Positions 52,740 through 62,393 of a DNA stretch of 64,000 nt are shown piece after piece; the first letter of the stretch is position 1, and every line of letters begins with the position of its first letter. The translations under genes were made by a program, and so were the position numbers. The DNA comes from Rickettsia endosymbiont of Gonocerus acuteangulatus. Its GTDB lineage: Bacteria > Pseudomonadota > Alphaproteobacteria > Rickettsiales > Rickettsiaceae. The stretch lies in assembly GCF_964026435.1 (NCBI RefSeq), contig NZ_OZ032147.1, forward strand, positions 744,001 through 808,000, given 5' to 3'. The notes beneath the pieces are model-generated. The model did no database searches, was not told where the DNA came from, and saw nothing but the letters and a program-made list of their open reading frames with translations.

Positions 52740-53435
52740 ATGAAAATTCTAGCATTTGATACGGCAAATAATACGGCATCGGTAGCACTTTCAGATAAAG
52801 ACAATATCTTAGCGTATGCGGAAGAATTACGCCCATCTATGCAGGCAGAAAATCTAATGCCTATGATAGAGCAGGTAATGAAAGCTGCTCAGTGTTCATA
52901 TGATGAGCTGGATTATTTAGCCGTAACAAACGGTCCTGGTAGTTTTACAGGAATTAGGATAGGGCTTGCTGCGGCTAAAGGTATATTATTTGCCAAAAAG
53001 AATATTAAAGCAGTAGCGGTTAGTAATTTTGAGCATGCTTATTTTAGAGCTATAGGGCAGGTTAAAGTTTACGATCAAATATATGTATTCTTAAACGCCT
53101 ATCGTAGTCAGCTCTATTTACAGATTTTTGATAGATCAGGTAAAACAAATGAACCGCTATTAATAGATTTTGATTATGCTATAGGGCTGCTTAAGCATGA
53201 GAAAGGAGATATAATTTGTTGTGGTAGCGGTCTTGAATTTATATATACTCAAGTTAAAAATCTGCCGAATATAATAATTCTGCCACGCTTTGTTAGAGTT
53301 AAAGCTTTTATTATTTGTAGATATGTAGCAAGCTTACTTGCAAACAAGGCGGAGTTAAACAGTGTTATAGCGCCGCTTTATATCCGCCCACCTGATGCTA
53401 AAATAAGCACCATAAATAGCAAATTACAGAAGTAA
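52740..53435 (+). CDS. tsaB: tRNA threonylcarbamoyladenosine biosynthesis protein TsaB
   Basis: TsaB is the non-catalytic partner of TsaD in making t6A37 of ANN-decoding tRNAs. The 231-residue ASKHA-fold protein has [19 protein letters not shown] at the start and [20 protein letters not shown] at about residues 60-80, the diagnostic motif. [11 protein letters not shown]-like [15 protein letters not shown] and [10 protein letters not shown] complete it. Length is normal. Confidence 0.92.
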   Translation: MKILAFDTANNTASVALSDKDNILAYAEELRPSMQAENLMPMIEQVMKAAQCSYDELDYLAVTNGPGSFTGIRIGLAAAKGILFAKKNIKAVAVSNFEHAYFRAIGQVKVYDQIYVFLNAYRSQLYLQIFDRSGKTNEPLLIDFDYAIGLLKHEKGDIICCGSGLEFIYTQVKNLPNIIILPRFVRVKAFIICRYVASLLANKAELNSVIAPLYIRPPDAKISTINSKLQK

Positions 53436-53436
53436 T

Positions 53437-53533
53437 TTAACTAAACCAATATGCTTTAGAACAATATGCATCATCAATACCTAACGTTTCAATAAGAGGC
53501 ATAGAATCTTCAATATAACTCGTATTGTGATAT
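53437..53533 (-). other. C-terminal tail of an unrecognised gene, cut by IS701-like element
   Basis: The minus strand is open from the IS boundary and encodes YHNTSYIEDSMPLIETLGID then DAYCSKAYWFS and a stop. It reads like a real protein end converging on tsaB. The rest is not on the other side of the IS element, which instead borders an ankyrin gene. Confidence 0.45.
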
Positions 53534-54152
53534 CAAAACTTACGCTATGTTTGGTTCTAAATATCGTAAAGATGGAGAACGCAGCTGTTGTTGCATATAG
53601 TCATCTAAAAGCCCTAACTTTATTTGGTAAACCGTTTTACCGATTGTATTTGCAGTCCTTTTGAGAAATGCCCAAACTAAAAATGCCCAACTAATATGAT
53701 TACGTTGAATACGCTGTTTCCTGCATTGACAACGTTCTATCCCAGTAAGTTGCTTAATTTCTCTGTGCATGCTCTCAATTACCCATCGAAAGCCACACTC
53801 ATCTTGTGCAGCTTTAGAAGATTTGTGAGTTTTGTTATTGGTAACAACATACTCAACTCTGTTGGTAGAAACAGTAAATTTAAACAAATTAACATGCTTA
53901 TTTTTAGCAAAGCCTTTTATATGAATCTCTACTCCATGCCTGATCTTTTCATCTGAAAATGTCAACTCTTTTACAGCTTTATAAGGTTTAGAATCGTGCG
54001 TTTTACTAACGTTTCTATTGGCTTTAATAGGGGCATAATAATATTTCCCCAGAGAGTCAACATGTTGCATAATTTTGTGTGTAGAATACCATGTGTCAAA
54101 AAGTACTGTTTGAAAAGGAATCTTCTTGCTATAAACAGCATTATTTAACATG

Positions 54153-54677
54153 ATAAAAGTAATCCCCGCCGCAAGCAGCGGGGTATTTTAGAAGAAAGCT
54201 AGCTGATGATCCTCATGCAGTTTCTGATATTCCTTGCCTTGGTTTTTTACGTATTTTCCTATCATATTCTCATTTCCATGCTTACCTACCGTACTCGTAA
54301 AATATCCATCAGTCCAAAATTCTCCACCCCATAATTGTTTCTTTACCTGTGGACACTGTCTAAATATTTGACGAGCTGTAACACTTTTAATTGTTGTTAC
54401 TATTTTTGTTACGCTATAGGTTGGTACAGATTGTACCAAAAAATGGACATGATCTTCATCAACCCCTATTTCTAAAAATTTTATTTGATATCTCTTTTCT
54501 ATCTCTAAACATATTTCTCGTAATACTTGATCAACTGATACGTCAAACACTGCTCGGCGATATTTTGCTGGAAATACCATGTGATACAGCAGTACCGTAA
54601 CATTATGACTTTTATGTATATATTTGCTCATTCCGCCATATTACGCCGCAAGCGGCGGGGAATATACCCAAAAGAGA
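54153..54677 (-). mobile_element. IS200 copy 3 (525 bp), flanked by a 9-bp direct repeat
   Basis: The element is identical in extent to the other copies. TTTAACATG occurs at 54144-54152 and again at 54678-54686, but only once in the uninterrupted IS701-like element at this point. Confidence 0.92.
54188..54631 (-). CDS. tnpA: IS200 family Y1 transposase TnpA (copy 3)
   Basis: The 147-residue protein is identical to the other copies, with the HVH metal site and catalytic Tyr in GKYVKNQG both intact. Confidence 0.95.
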   Translation of the reverse strand: MSKYIHKSHNVTVLLYHMVFPAKYRRAVFDVSVDQVLREICLEIEKRYQIKFLEIGVDEDHVHFLVQSVPTYSVTKIVTTIKSVTARQIFRQCPQVKKQLWGGEFWTDGYFTSTVGKHGNENMIGKYVKNQGKEYQKLHEDHQLAFF

Positions 54678-55177
54678 TTTAACATGTTTAATAGGTGTTC
54701 TAGTTTTGTTGCTCCATCATGATCAGGTGCAAAAATTCGATAATCTATTACCCAAAACTTATTAATATCAGGGTTATAATATACCAGACTCACTACTCCT
54801 ATACCTTTAGTAACTCTACCTGTAGCTCCACTGTACTGCGATCTTGCAATTTCTATTTGCTTCGTATTCCTTTTATTTAAAACCGTATCATCAAATATTG
54901 TATATCCATTAGATGAAAAAATAACATCATTCTTGATGTGTTCCCATAACAAAGAAGGTGTATATTTTTCATTCCTTAAAAATCTATTAATAACATCATG
55001 ACTACATTTCTTTGCATGTTCAGCGTAGTAGGTTAAACTATAATTCTTTTGGCTAACTATTAAAAATTGACAATAATCTGTCCTATTAATTGGTATTGCT
55101 TGCAACTTTATCCTCTTTGACATGTTTAATTATTTTTACAATAATTTATCACTTTTTTACTCATAGCGTAAGTTTTG

Positions 55178-55990
55178 ACTAGACCAGAATTAGCTAGTAG
55201 CGAAACTTTACAAAAAATAAATGAATATAAAGCTTCTTATAGTACCTCAAAAAAATCATCATCTAGCACTACTGATCAGACCTCTAATTACTTAGATAAT
55301 ATTTTAAATTCAACCTCACCTATTACATCAGAAATTTTATTTAAGGTAGTTAATAGATGTAAAGAAAATGAACAATATAAATTAAAACTTATTTTGGAAA
55401 AAGCTTTTAAGCAAGGTATAAATATTGATATTCAGGAAGAGCTTTGTGGGTATACTCTTCTACATACTTCTATTACAGAAAATTTAGATGAGGTGGCTAC
55501 ATTTTTACTAGAAGAAGGAGCTAACCCTAATATCCAAGATTATTATTTAAGCGACACTCCTCTACATTATGTTGTAAAAACGGGAGTATATACAAAGTAT
55601 AAAATTGAAATAGTAGAGCTTTTAATCAAATTTACTAATTTAGAGTTAAAAAATATTGGGGGTCTTACTACTATTCAAGATGCCGTTATATCGGATAATA
55701 AAGAGGTAACAAAATTATTAATACAATATGGTGCTAACATTGATGTAAAACTTGTTAATAAAGAATCTATGTATAACGAAAAAAACTTAATAGAATTAGC
55801 AGAAAGCAGATGTGAACCAATATTAAGAGCTTTACTAACACTTACAAAAGCATGTAAAGATAATGATTTCAGCATAGTAGATAATACTATTTCATCACCT
55901 GATGTAACCCCAAGTTTTATAAATGAAGCTGAACACCAAGAATATAACTTAGCCGGTGAAACAGACAAATTTGCACCTGAAACGGCTTAA
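55178..55990 (+). CDS. Ankyrin-repeat protein, N-terminus probably lost
   Basis: The frame is open from the IS701-like boundary and the only upstream start is a TTG made by the IS end (55175). A Ser/Thr-rich segment (YSTSKKSSSSTTDQTSN) is followed by at least three ankyrin repeats: GYTLLHTSITENLDEVATFL, then EEGANPNIQDYYLSDTPLHY and IVELLIKFTNLELKNIGGLT to KLLIQYGANIDVK. The tail is acidic. Rickettsial ankyrin proteins are often secreted effectors; no export signal is visible here and the true N-terminus may have been removed by the insertion. Confidence 0.75.
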   Translation, partial: TRPELASSETLQKINEYKASYSTSKKSSSSTTDQTSNYLDNILNSTSPITSEILFKVVNRCKENEQYKLKLILEKAFKQGINIDIQEELCGYTLLHTSITENLDEVATFLLEEGANPNIQDYYLSDTPLHYVVKTGVYTKYKIEIVELLIKFTNLELKNIGGLTTIQDAVISDNKEVTKLLIQYGANIDVKLVNKESMYNEKNLIELAESRCEPILRALLTLTKACKDNDFSIVDNTISSPDVTPSFINEAEHQEYNLAGETDKFAPETA

Positions 55991-56177
55991 AAATTTTCTA
56001 CGAAAGCATAGGGACAAATTGTCAATAGTACCAGACAGTTATTATTCTATGTCATTCTTAGCTAGAAGTGGGAATCCAGAAAAATTAACATAAAAGCAGC
56101 AAGTTTTTTAATGTCATTGTCAATTAAAAAGGGACCAGTAAATTGCACGAAAAAGGAACCACTATATTTAAAAATTT

Positions 56178-56921
56178 TTATGCCATATTACCTCCAGATT
56201 TATAGTTATTAATACGATAACTTTTACCTTTTATGTTTAGTATATGAGCATGATGTACCACTCGATCAATAATTGCATGAGTTAATACTTCATCAGCAAA
56301 TATTTCATTCCATTTTTCAAAATCCTTGTTTGTGGTAATAATGGTAGATTTATTTTCATATCGTTTAGCAATAATATTAAAAAAGTCTTCTACTGAATGT
56401 TTTGGCAATTGCTTAAACCCGAGCTCATCAAGAATTAATAAATCAAACGATAGGAGTAATTTAACCTTTTTGTGATAACTATTATCTGCTCTTGCAATAT
56501 GTAAATTATAAAGCATATCCGATACCGTAGTAAAATATACAGAGTATTCTCGTGTTAAAGCTTTTAATGCTAGCCCAATGGCAAGATGAGTTTTCCCAGT
56601 TCCTGAATCACCTATGAATATTACATTTCCCTTAGTATTAATATAATCACAAGTTGATAAATCACTTATTACTTTGGCATCAACACTTGGTTGGAAATTA
56701 AAATCAAAGTCTTCTAAATTTTTAGTTACCGGCAATTTAGCAGCACTTTTACGGCGACGGTAATTATTATCCTTACGGTTAGATTTTTCATCTTCACATA
56801 ATAGTGATAGAAATTCTTTAAATCCTAGTTTATTATTTTGAGCATAAATAATCCTTTCATTTAAACTATTGACTATACCTGATAATCTAAAGCTTCGTAG
56901 GTCATTAAATAAGTTCTGCAT
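56178..56921 (-). CDS. istB: IS21-A helper ATPase IstB (copy 5)
   Basis: Intact IstB with GDSGTGKTHLA and LLILDELGF. It is still preceded by GGAGG and the end of istA, but that istA is interrupted by IS30. Confidence 0.93.
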   Translation of the reverse strand: MQNLFNDLRSFRLSGIVNSLNERIIYAQNNKLGFKEFLSLLCEDEKSNRKDNNYRRRKSAAKLPVTKNLEDFDFNFQPSVDAKVISDLSTCDYINTKGNVIFIGDSGTGKTHLAIGLALKALTREYSVYFTTVSDMLYNLHIARADNSYHKKVKLLLSFDLLILDELGFKQLPKHSVEDFFNIIAKRYENKSTIITTNKDFEKWNEIFADEVLTHAIIDRVVHHAHILNIKGKSYRINNYKSGGNMA

Positions 56922-57878
56922 TATTACCTCCAAACTCTGGTAATGGTAAGTTTACTGCATTACTATTTAAAATATTCTTAATTTTAGAGTAAGAACTTAT
57001 ACCATAATGTAGTGCTCTATGACAGGCTTTATCTATTAAGTCATCATTGTAAACCTTACGTAAAGAAATGATACCTCGTGCACAACGTTGCCAATCATTC
57101 ACTCTTGTTTGTTGTAATGATTCTAATAATAAACTGCAATTATTCCCTATCTGCTGCATTTGTTGTTGATAATGTTCACTATATTCTATAAAACCTGGGC
57201 ATAGACGTTTGTATTTAGCATAATGAGACGGATTAGTGGTAAATATCCCCTTGCCCTCTGTTCTAACGTGTCTTGCTATTAAATCATTTTGTATAGAAAA
57301 TATTTGAACAAGTTTTGGGGACAATTGTACCATTACCTCACTGTATATATATTTTGCTGGTACAGAGTAATAATTATTATCTATGGTAATATGACAATCT
57401 TTTGCTACTTTTCGATTATGCCAAGATGACAAATCAAAAGTTTCTAATGGTAAAGGAATCAAACTACTTCTTTCCTCTTGCTCAAACAGTTCTCTAGGTA
57501 TTCTCTTAGTAGTACCATGTATTCGGCTATTGGCCTTATTTAACCAATTTGCAAGACCATTTGTTAATTCTTCATATCTATCAAATTTACGACCAGCAAA
57601 AAAATTATTTTTAACGTATTTTATTCCCGACTCAACTTTGCCTTTTTCTTGCGGTTGATACACTCGACAAGGAGAAAGTAAAATTCCATAATGATCGGCT
57701 AAGCACTTATATTCCTTCTGATATACTGGCTCATAAAAATTGGCATCTACTACTCCAGCTTTAAGATTATCAAGTTTTATTACTTTTGGACTACCAGCAA
57801 AATAATTAAATGCATTGATATGACATTGAATCCATGTTTGACAACTTTGATCAAACACTACTTCATAATAATCAAGGC

Positions 57879-58944
57879 TGAAAATTCAAGGACTAAGTAG
57901 AACAAAACCTATAAATTTTCTGCCCAAATTTCATTGGGGGTTTTATAACCAAAAATCTTTCTTGGCATGTTATTTAAAATCTCAGCAACATTGTCAAGAG
58001 CTCTTTGTGTAACGGTAGTAATATCTGTATTTTTAGGTAAAATTCTATGAATCATAGAATTCATTTTTTCCACTAATGCTTTTTGTCTAGGGCGGTATGG
58101 ATCACAAAAGAAAGTTTGAAACCCAGATAGTCTATAGGCAACATGCCCCACAAACTCTTTGCCATTATCCATAGTAATAGTCTTTCTCACACTATTTGGA
58201 AGAGTTTTTATCTTTCTTAAAAAACCATTGGTAACTGTTGTAGCTCTCTTGGAGTTATTCAGCACTAAAATAATCTTTTGACTCTTTTTATCCACCAGTG
58301 CACCAATATTCATACTTTGATTACCTTTATGAAATGTAAGATCTGCCTCAAAATGCCCTACTTCTACCTTTTTCGTAGCTATTGCATCACGCTGATGTAT
58401 TGAGATCCTTTGTGGTATAATGATCCTTTGACGCCTCTTCCCTCTTTTTTGCCTTTTATATCTTTTAGAAGGTAAATAGCTATATAACTTTAATTTAGCT
58501 GCTACTGCAGAAGTGTAAACAAATCTATATATACTTTCTGTACTGATACACAAAGCTGTATTTTTGTCTAGTTTTAACTTTCCGGCTATAGCATCCGGCG
58601 ACCATTTCTTGCGAATCATAGCATTTTTAATATAATCTAACAACATAGGGTTCTTTTCTATTTTTAATAACTCTTGCTGATACATCCTGTTTTCATATTT
58701 TTCCTGAGCAATACAAGGCATATACTTATCTTTTACCTTATTTCTTTTTAGCTCCATACTAATAGTGCTTTTAGACCTCGTAAGATGTTGTGCTATCTTA
58801 TTAATACTGACTCCTAGGTCATACATTCTTTTTATCTCATATCTCTCTTCTCGAGATAAGTGTCTATATTTTCTGTTCATCATTACCTATTTAAAATCTT
58901 ATTATTTTAAATAGGTTCTGTTCTACTTACTTATAGTATTTTCA
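57879..58944 (-). mobile_element. IS30 copy 3, complete (1066 bp)
   Basis: Imperfect inverted repeats (TGAAAATTCAAGGACTAAG and TGAAAATACTATAAGTAAG reading inward) and a 3-bp duplication GGC (57876-57878, 58945-58947). It is the reference copy for all IS30 fragments in the window. Confidence 0.95.
57909..58883 (-). CDS. IS30 family transposase
   Basis: The intact 324-residue protein has an N-terminal HTH (REERYEIKRMYDLGVSINK to AQHLTRSKSTISMELKR) and a DDE core: VGHFEADLTFHKG, RKTITMDNGKEF and RPRQKALVEKMNSMIHR, then the PRKIFGYKTPNEIWAE tail characteristic of IS30. It has the only uninterrupted IS30 gene in the window. Confidence 0.95.
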   Translation of the reverse strand: MMNRKYRHLSREERYEIKRMYDLGVSINKIAQHLTRSKSTISMELKRNKVKDKYMPCIAQEKYENRMYQQELLKIEKNPMLLDYIKNAMIRKKWSPDAIAGKLKLDKNTALCISTESIYRFVYTSAVAAKLKLYSYLPSKRYKRQKRGKRRQRIIIPQRISIHQRDAIATKKVEVGHFEADLTFHKGNQSMNIGALVDKKSQKIILVLNNSKRATTVTNGFLRKIKTLPNSVRKTITMDNGKEFVGHVAYRLSGFQTFFCDPYRPRQKALVEKMNSMIHRILPKNTDITTVTQRALDNVAEILNNMPRKIFGYKTPNEIWAENL

Positions 58945-59529
58945 GGCGACTATAGCTTAAACGCATATTAAATACATATGCTTTAACTCTACGCCCTTTA
59001 GAATTATACTGTAAGCCTATGTCACCAAAATCTACTTGTGCTTCCTCTCCTGCTAAAGTATGAAAACGAATGCAACTGTTATCCTTAATTTTATATTTTT
59101 TGATATAACGGGTCAAAGAAGTATAACTGCTTGTATAACCTTGATTTTTTAACTCCTCAAAAATTCTTATGTAACTCAGATTTTTTTCTAATAACTCAAT
59201 TATTTTTTCGTGCCAAAAATCCAAAACTGAAGATCGTTCATAGATTGCTGGGGATTCTGTACCAGCCTCTACATAGCGGTTTATTATTTTTCGTACTGTT
59301 TTGCGGTCTGTTCTTGTTAGTTTGGCAATATTCCTTTGACTATTGCCTTGTTTATAAAGGGTGATAATTGTTGTATACATATTTATTCTTATCATTGTAT
59401 CACTAGATATTTACTTGCTTAATTATCTAGTGAATATTGCACATTAACCTTATTAGGTCACACCAACTTCTCTGGTCCCTTTTTCGTGCAATTTACTGGT
59501 CCCTTTTATTTTAGCAATGACATTTAAAT

Positions 59530-59655
59530 CAAAACTTACGCTATGTTATAGCAAATATGCTAAAAACCCTTACTACAAAGCTATGTTTTTACAGTGCATC
59601 ACTTTATAATATCCTTTAATTTATAGGAATTATATCAAACATAGCGTAAGTTTTG
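59530..59655 (+). mobile_element. MITE type B (126 bp)
   Basis: The ends are those of the IS701-like element, with a 4-bp duplication AAAT (59526-59529, 59656-59659). The interior (AACCCTTACTACAAAGC, ACAGTGCATCACTTTA) matches the copy at 62268 rather than type A. It sits seven bases beyond the IS21 end. Confidence 0.92.
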
Positions 59656-59730
59656 AAATAAAAAGCTCGATTTATCTTGCTTTATGCGGGATTCCCGCCG
59701 TTGCTAAAAATGACATATAAGGTCACCTAT

Positions 59731-59856
59731 ACAGCACATTTCATAAAGGTCTAGACAAGATGAATTTCAAGGTGAGGCGGCTAGGCGTACAAAAGTACGT
59801 GAGTACAGGCGAATCCTGCAAAATTCGCTTGTATCGACCTTTATGGAATGTGCTGG
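59731..59856. repeat. Palindromic repeat downstream of hemC
   Basis: The arms are CAGCACATTTCATAAAGGTC and its near complement GACCTTTATGGAATGTGCTG, about 126 bp. A central GTACAAAAGTAC forms an inner palindrome. It could end the hemC transcript from its far side. Confidence 0.85.
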
Positions 59857-59882
59857 ACCATCTACTGTTGTGGATTCATAGA

Positions 59883-60785
59883 TTATTCGAGGTGACTTAA
59901 CATCACTTTAGCGGCTTTTATGCCTGCTTCTTTTGAGGTTTTTGGGTTAGATATTTCTGTATGGAAAGCTATTTTACTACCATCAAGATTACCGAGCATG
60001 AAATCGGTTTGTATATCACCATTATCTAAATATTTCGAATAAGCACCTATAGGCGTGCGGCAATTTGCATCTAAATATTCTAAAAGTACTCTTTCCGGCT
60101 TTATCAGCTCAAAAGTCGGTAGGTGGTTAATTTGTTTACATATTTCAATCATATCATGATCGTCTTTTCGTATTTCAATCGCAATAACACCCTGTCCTAT
60201 ACATGGTAACATTTGTGAATGCTCTATCAAATGACAATATTCCGGATTAAATGCATCAAGCCTTTTTAAGCCGGCATATGCAAGTATGATTGCGTCAACT
60301 TCCTTATTAATTAGCTTATTGATTCTTGAGTCAACATTACCCCTAAAAACTACTATTTCTAAATCCGGTCTTATTCTTTGTACACATAATTTTCGGCGTA
60401 CTGATGAAGTCCCTATTACAGCATTTTTTGGTAGCTCTTCTATGGATTTATGTGTCAGACAAACAAACACATCTCTTGAATCTTCTCGCTCTAAAACAGC
60501 TTCAATATTCAAATCTTCAGGTATTATACCTGGAACATCTTTCAAAGAGTGAACAGCCAAATCAACCTTTTTATCAAGCAAAGCCTGCTCTATTTCTTTC
60601 AAGAATAAAGCCTTACCACCTATATCATATAAAGGTTTATTTTGGATCAAGTCGCCGCTAGTAGTGATTTCTACTATTTCGCAGTTAATATTAGGAAAAT
60701 GCTTTTTGATTTGCTCAATAACTAAGTTAGTTTGCGTTAAAGCGAGCTTACTTTTCCTAGTGCCTATCCTGATAGAATTTATCAT
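59883..60785 (-). CDS. hemC: Hydroxymethylbilane synthase (porphobilinogen deaminase)
   Basis: HemC joins four porphobilinogens into hydroxymethylbilane in haem synthesis. The 300-residue protein contains [71 protein letters not shown] and the cofactor-attachment cysteine in [12 protein letters not shown]. Length is normal. It stands alone between repeat spacers. Confidence 0.96.
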   Translation of the reverse strand: MINSIRIGTRKSKLALTQTNLVIEQIKKHFPNINCEIVEITTSGDLIQNKPLYDIGGKALFLKEIEQALLDKKVDLAVHSLKDVPGIIPEDLNIEAVLEREDSRDVFVCLTHKSIEELPKNAVIGTSSVRRKLCVQRIRPDLEIVVFRGNVDSRINKLINKEVDAIILAYAGLKRLDAFNPEYCHLIEHSQMLPCIGQGVIAIEIRKDDHDMIEICKQINHLPTFELIKPERVLLEYLDANCRTPIGAYSKYLDNGDIQTDFMLGNLDGSKIAFHTEISNPKTSKEAGIKAAKVMLSHLE

Positions 60786-60814
60786 TTAAATTTATTCTTA
60801 TATTATTGGTGCTA

Positions 60815-60975
60815 TTTATGTGTCATCCCGTGGCTTGACTACGTGATCCAATATTTTGTCATACCGCAACTTGATTGCGGTATCTTAGGATATGGTCTGC
60901 AACACAAGACTCCGTGATCAAGTTATGGGATGACAATAAAAAAACTGCTCTAGTTCCCAAGCCACGGGAGGTATT
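60815..60975. repeat. Palindromic-repeat spacer upstream of hemC
   Basis: It contains GTCATCCCGTGGCTTGACTACG, an inner hairpin ATACCGCAACTTGATTGCGGTAT, and GATCAAGTTATGGGATGAC closing the palindrome (60823-60934), then a further CAAGCCACGGGAGG fragment. Confidence 0.75.
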
Positions 60976-61388
60976 GTTTTGTGGATAAGAAAAAAGTAGC
61001 TACGAACTCGATAAAGTATTGAATTGATAAAGAACTTAACCACAAATGTATATGTCAAAGCTATAAAAAGTTTACAACTGGAATAATTATAACAGAGCAT
61101 TAAAAAAAAGAGGAGAAATAATTTTTACATTTTATGAAAAATATTTAGCAGAGCTATATTAGTGTTCAAGAGAGAGGAGGAGCAAGATATGTTAAATTAT
61201 CACATTATAGTGTAATTCATAAATACTTACTTACGAATATATTAATTTTTCTCCAAAAAAGGGATACCTAAAATAACCTGCTATTTTTTTCCTCTATTTT
61301 TTGTCTTACCTAATCTTTGAGTACTACCTATTTTTAGATTCTAAGTCTATTAACATCATTTATTAAGATTAACAAAAAAGGATACATC
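60976..61388. other. AT-rich spacer without recognisable gene
   Basis: No convincing gene, RNA or repeat is seen in this stretch. It presumably holds the promoter of the following gene; an A-rich AAAAAAGG lies just before the ATG at 61389 and could act as a weak ribosome site. Confidence 0.5.
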
Positions 61389-62021
61389 ATGTTTAATACA
61401 ACAACTGGCATGGTGACGGTTACGGCTGCACTAAGCAATATCAAAACTAATACAAATACTACAAAAATACATAATAATGGTTCTGCTATTGTAAACTCAA
61501 CTACTACGCATTTTAATCATACTCTATCTACAAGTTACCATCACAAGAAAACTAGTTCTATTAGTCATAGCTCACATAATTTGCTTCCTAAATATATGTA
61601 TAATGGCAATCATTATTTTATGCAGAATTATAATAATCAGAAAGTTAATTCTTCTTTAACATCAAATCATTCTCTATATAATTCTAAAAAAATAGAGAAA
61701 GTTACTAACAATAATCACAAATTAGCTAAACCTCAACAAAAAGGTAGCTACTCTACTACACCTCACGTCCAAGAGAGAAATAAGTCTAAAGACTCTCACC
61801 ATAAAAAAAACAGCAAAACAACAATAAAGCTACTTCATCGTTGGGTCATAAAAAAGGCAGTTATAAGGGCTATGACCTTAAAAAATATATAAAAGATGAA
61901 TTGAACCAATTTCAGGAACAAGAAAGTTATTATTCAAGTTACGATTCATCTCATGTAAGAAATAAACGTGAAGATATAGATCCCCCAAAGCATTTAGCAC
62001 AATATGCACCAAGTAATAATT

Positions 62022-62146
62022 CAAAACTTACGCTATGTTATAGCAAATATGCTAAAAACTCTTATTACACAGCAATGTTTTATAGTGAAGCACTTCATAA
62101 TATCCCTTAATTCATGGGCATTATATCAAACATAGCGTAAGTTTTG
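62022..62146 (+). mobile_element. MITE type A (125 bp) in the metallopeptidase gene
   Basis: IS701-type ends and AATT duplication (62018-62021, 62147-62150). The insertion adds 129 bases, keeping the host frame, but brings an in-frame TAA at 62108. Confidence 0.93.
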
Positions 62147-62267
62147 AATTCTTTGATAATGAATGAATGTTTTTCTGAACCTTGTGCAACGCAAACACTA
62201 TCCCAATATCTTGACCAATATAATGTGGATCTTGGTCATTTTGGTACTTTTAAAGTTAGTGATAATT

Positions 62268-62393
62268 CAAAACTTACGCTATGTTATAGCAAATATGCTA
62301 AAAACCCTTACTACAAAGCTATGTTTTTACAGTGCATCACTTTATAATATCCTTTAATTTATAGGAATTATATCAAACATAGCGTAAGTTTTG
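62268..62393 (+). mobile_element. MITE type B (126 bp) in the metallopeptidase gene
   Basis: IS701-type ends and AATT duplication (62264-62267, 62394-62397). The insertion adds 130 bases and shifts the frame. Confidence 0.93.

Larger units (their letters stand above)
53540..55123 (-). pseudogene. IS701-like transposase, split by IS200
   Basis: The N-terminal 155 residues or so are at 54687-55123 (MSKRIKLQ to KLEHLLNM) and the rest at 53540-54152 (LNNAVYSKKIPFQTVLFDTW to YLEPNIA). Apart from the IS200 insertion the coding sequence is intact, so it was inactivated recently. Confidence 0.92.
53534..55177 (-). mobile_element. IS701-like element copy 5, split by IS200
   Basis: Both CAAAACTTACGCTATG ends are present. 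Removing the IS200 and one 9-bp repeat gives exactly 1110 bp. The outer flanks (ATAT and ACTA) do not match, so the two sides come from different insertion sites. Confidence 0.92.
56905..59395 (-). pseudogene. istA: IS21-A transposase IstA, split by IS30
   Basis: The N-terminal 150 residues are at 58945-59395 (MIRINMYTT to FNMRLSYSRL) and the remainder at 56905-57878 (DYYEVVFDQSCQTWIQ to NNAELI). Excising the IS30 and one GGC restores the full 473-codon gene. Confidence 0.93.
56112..59522 (-). mobile_element. IS21-A copy 5, split by IS30
   Basis: Complete TGTCATTG ends with a TTTAA duplication on both sides. Removing the IS30 and its 3-bp duplication gives 2342 bp, identical in length to the intact copies. 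Confidence 0.94.

Noticed and set aside
59530-62393. Regularly recurring 125-bp repeats considered as a CRISPR-like array
   Set aside because: The repeats are dispersed, have inverted ends and target duplications, and there are no spacers or cas genes; they are MITEs.
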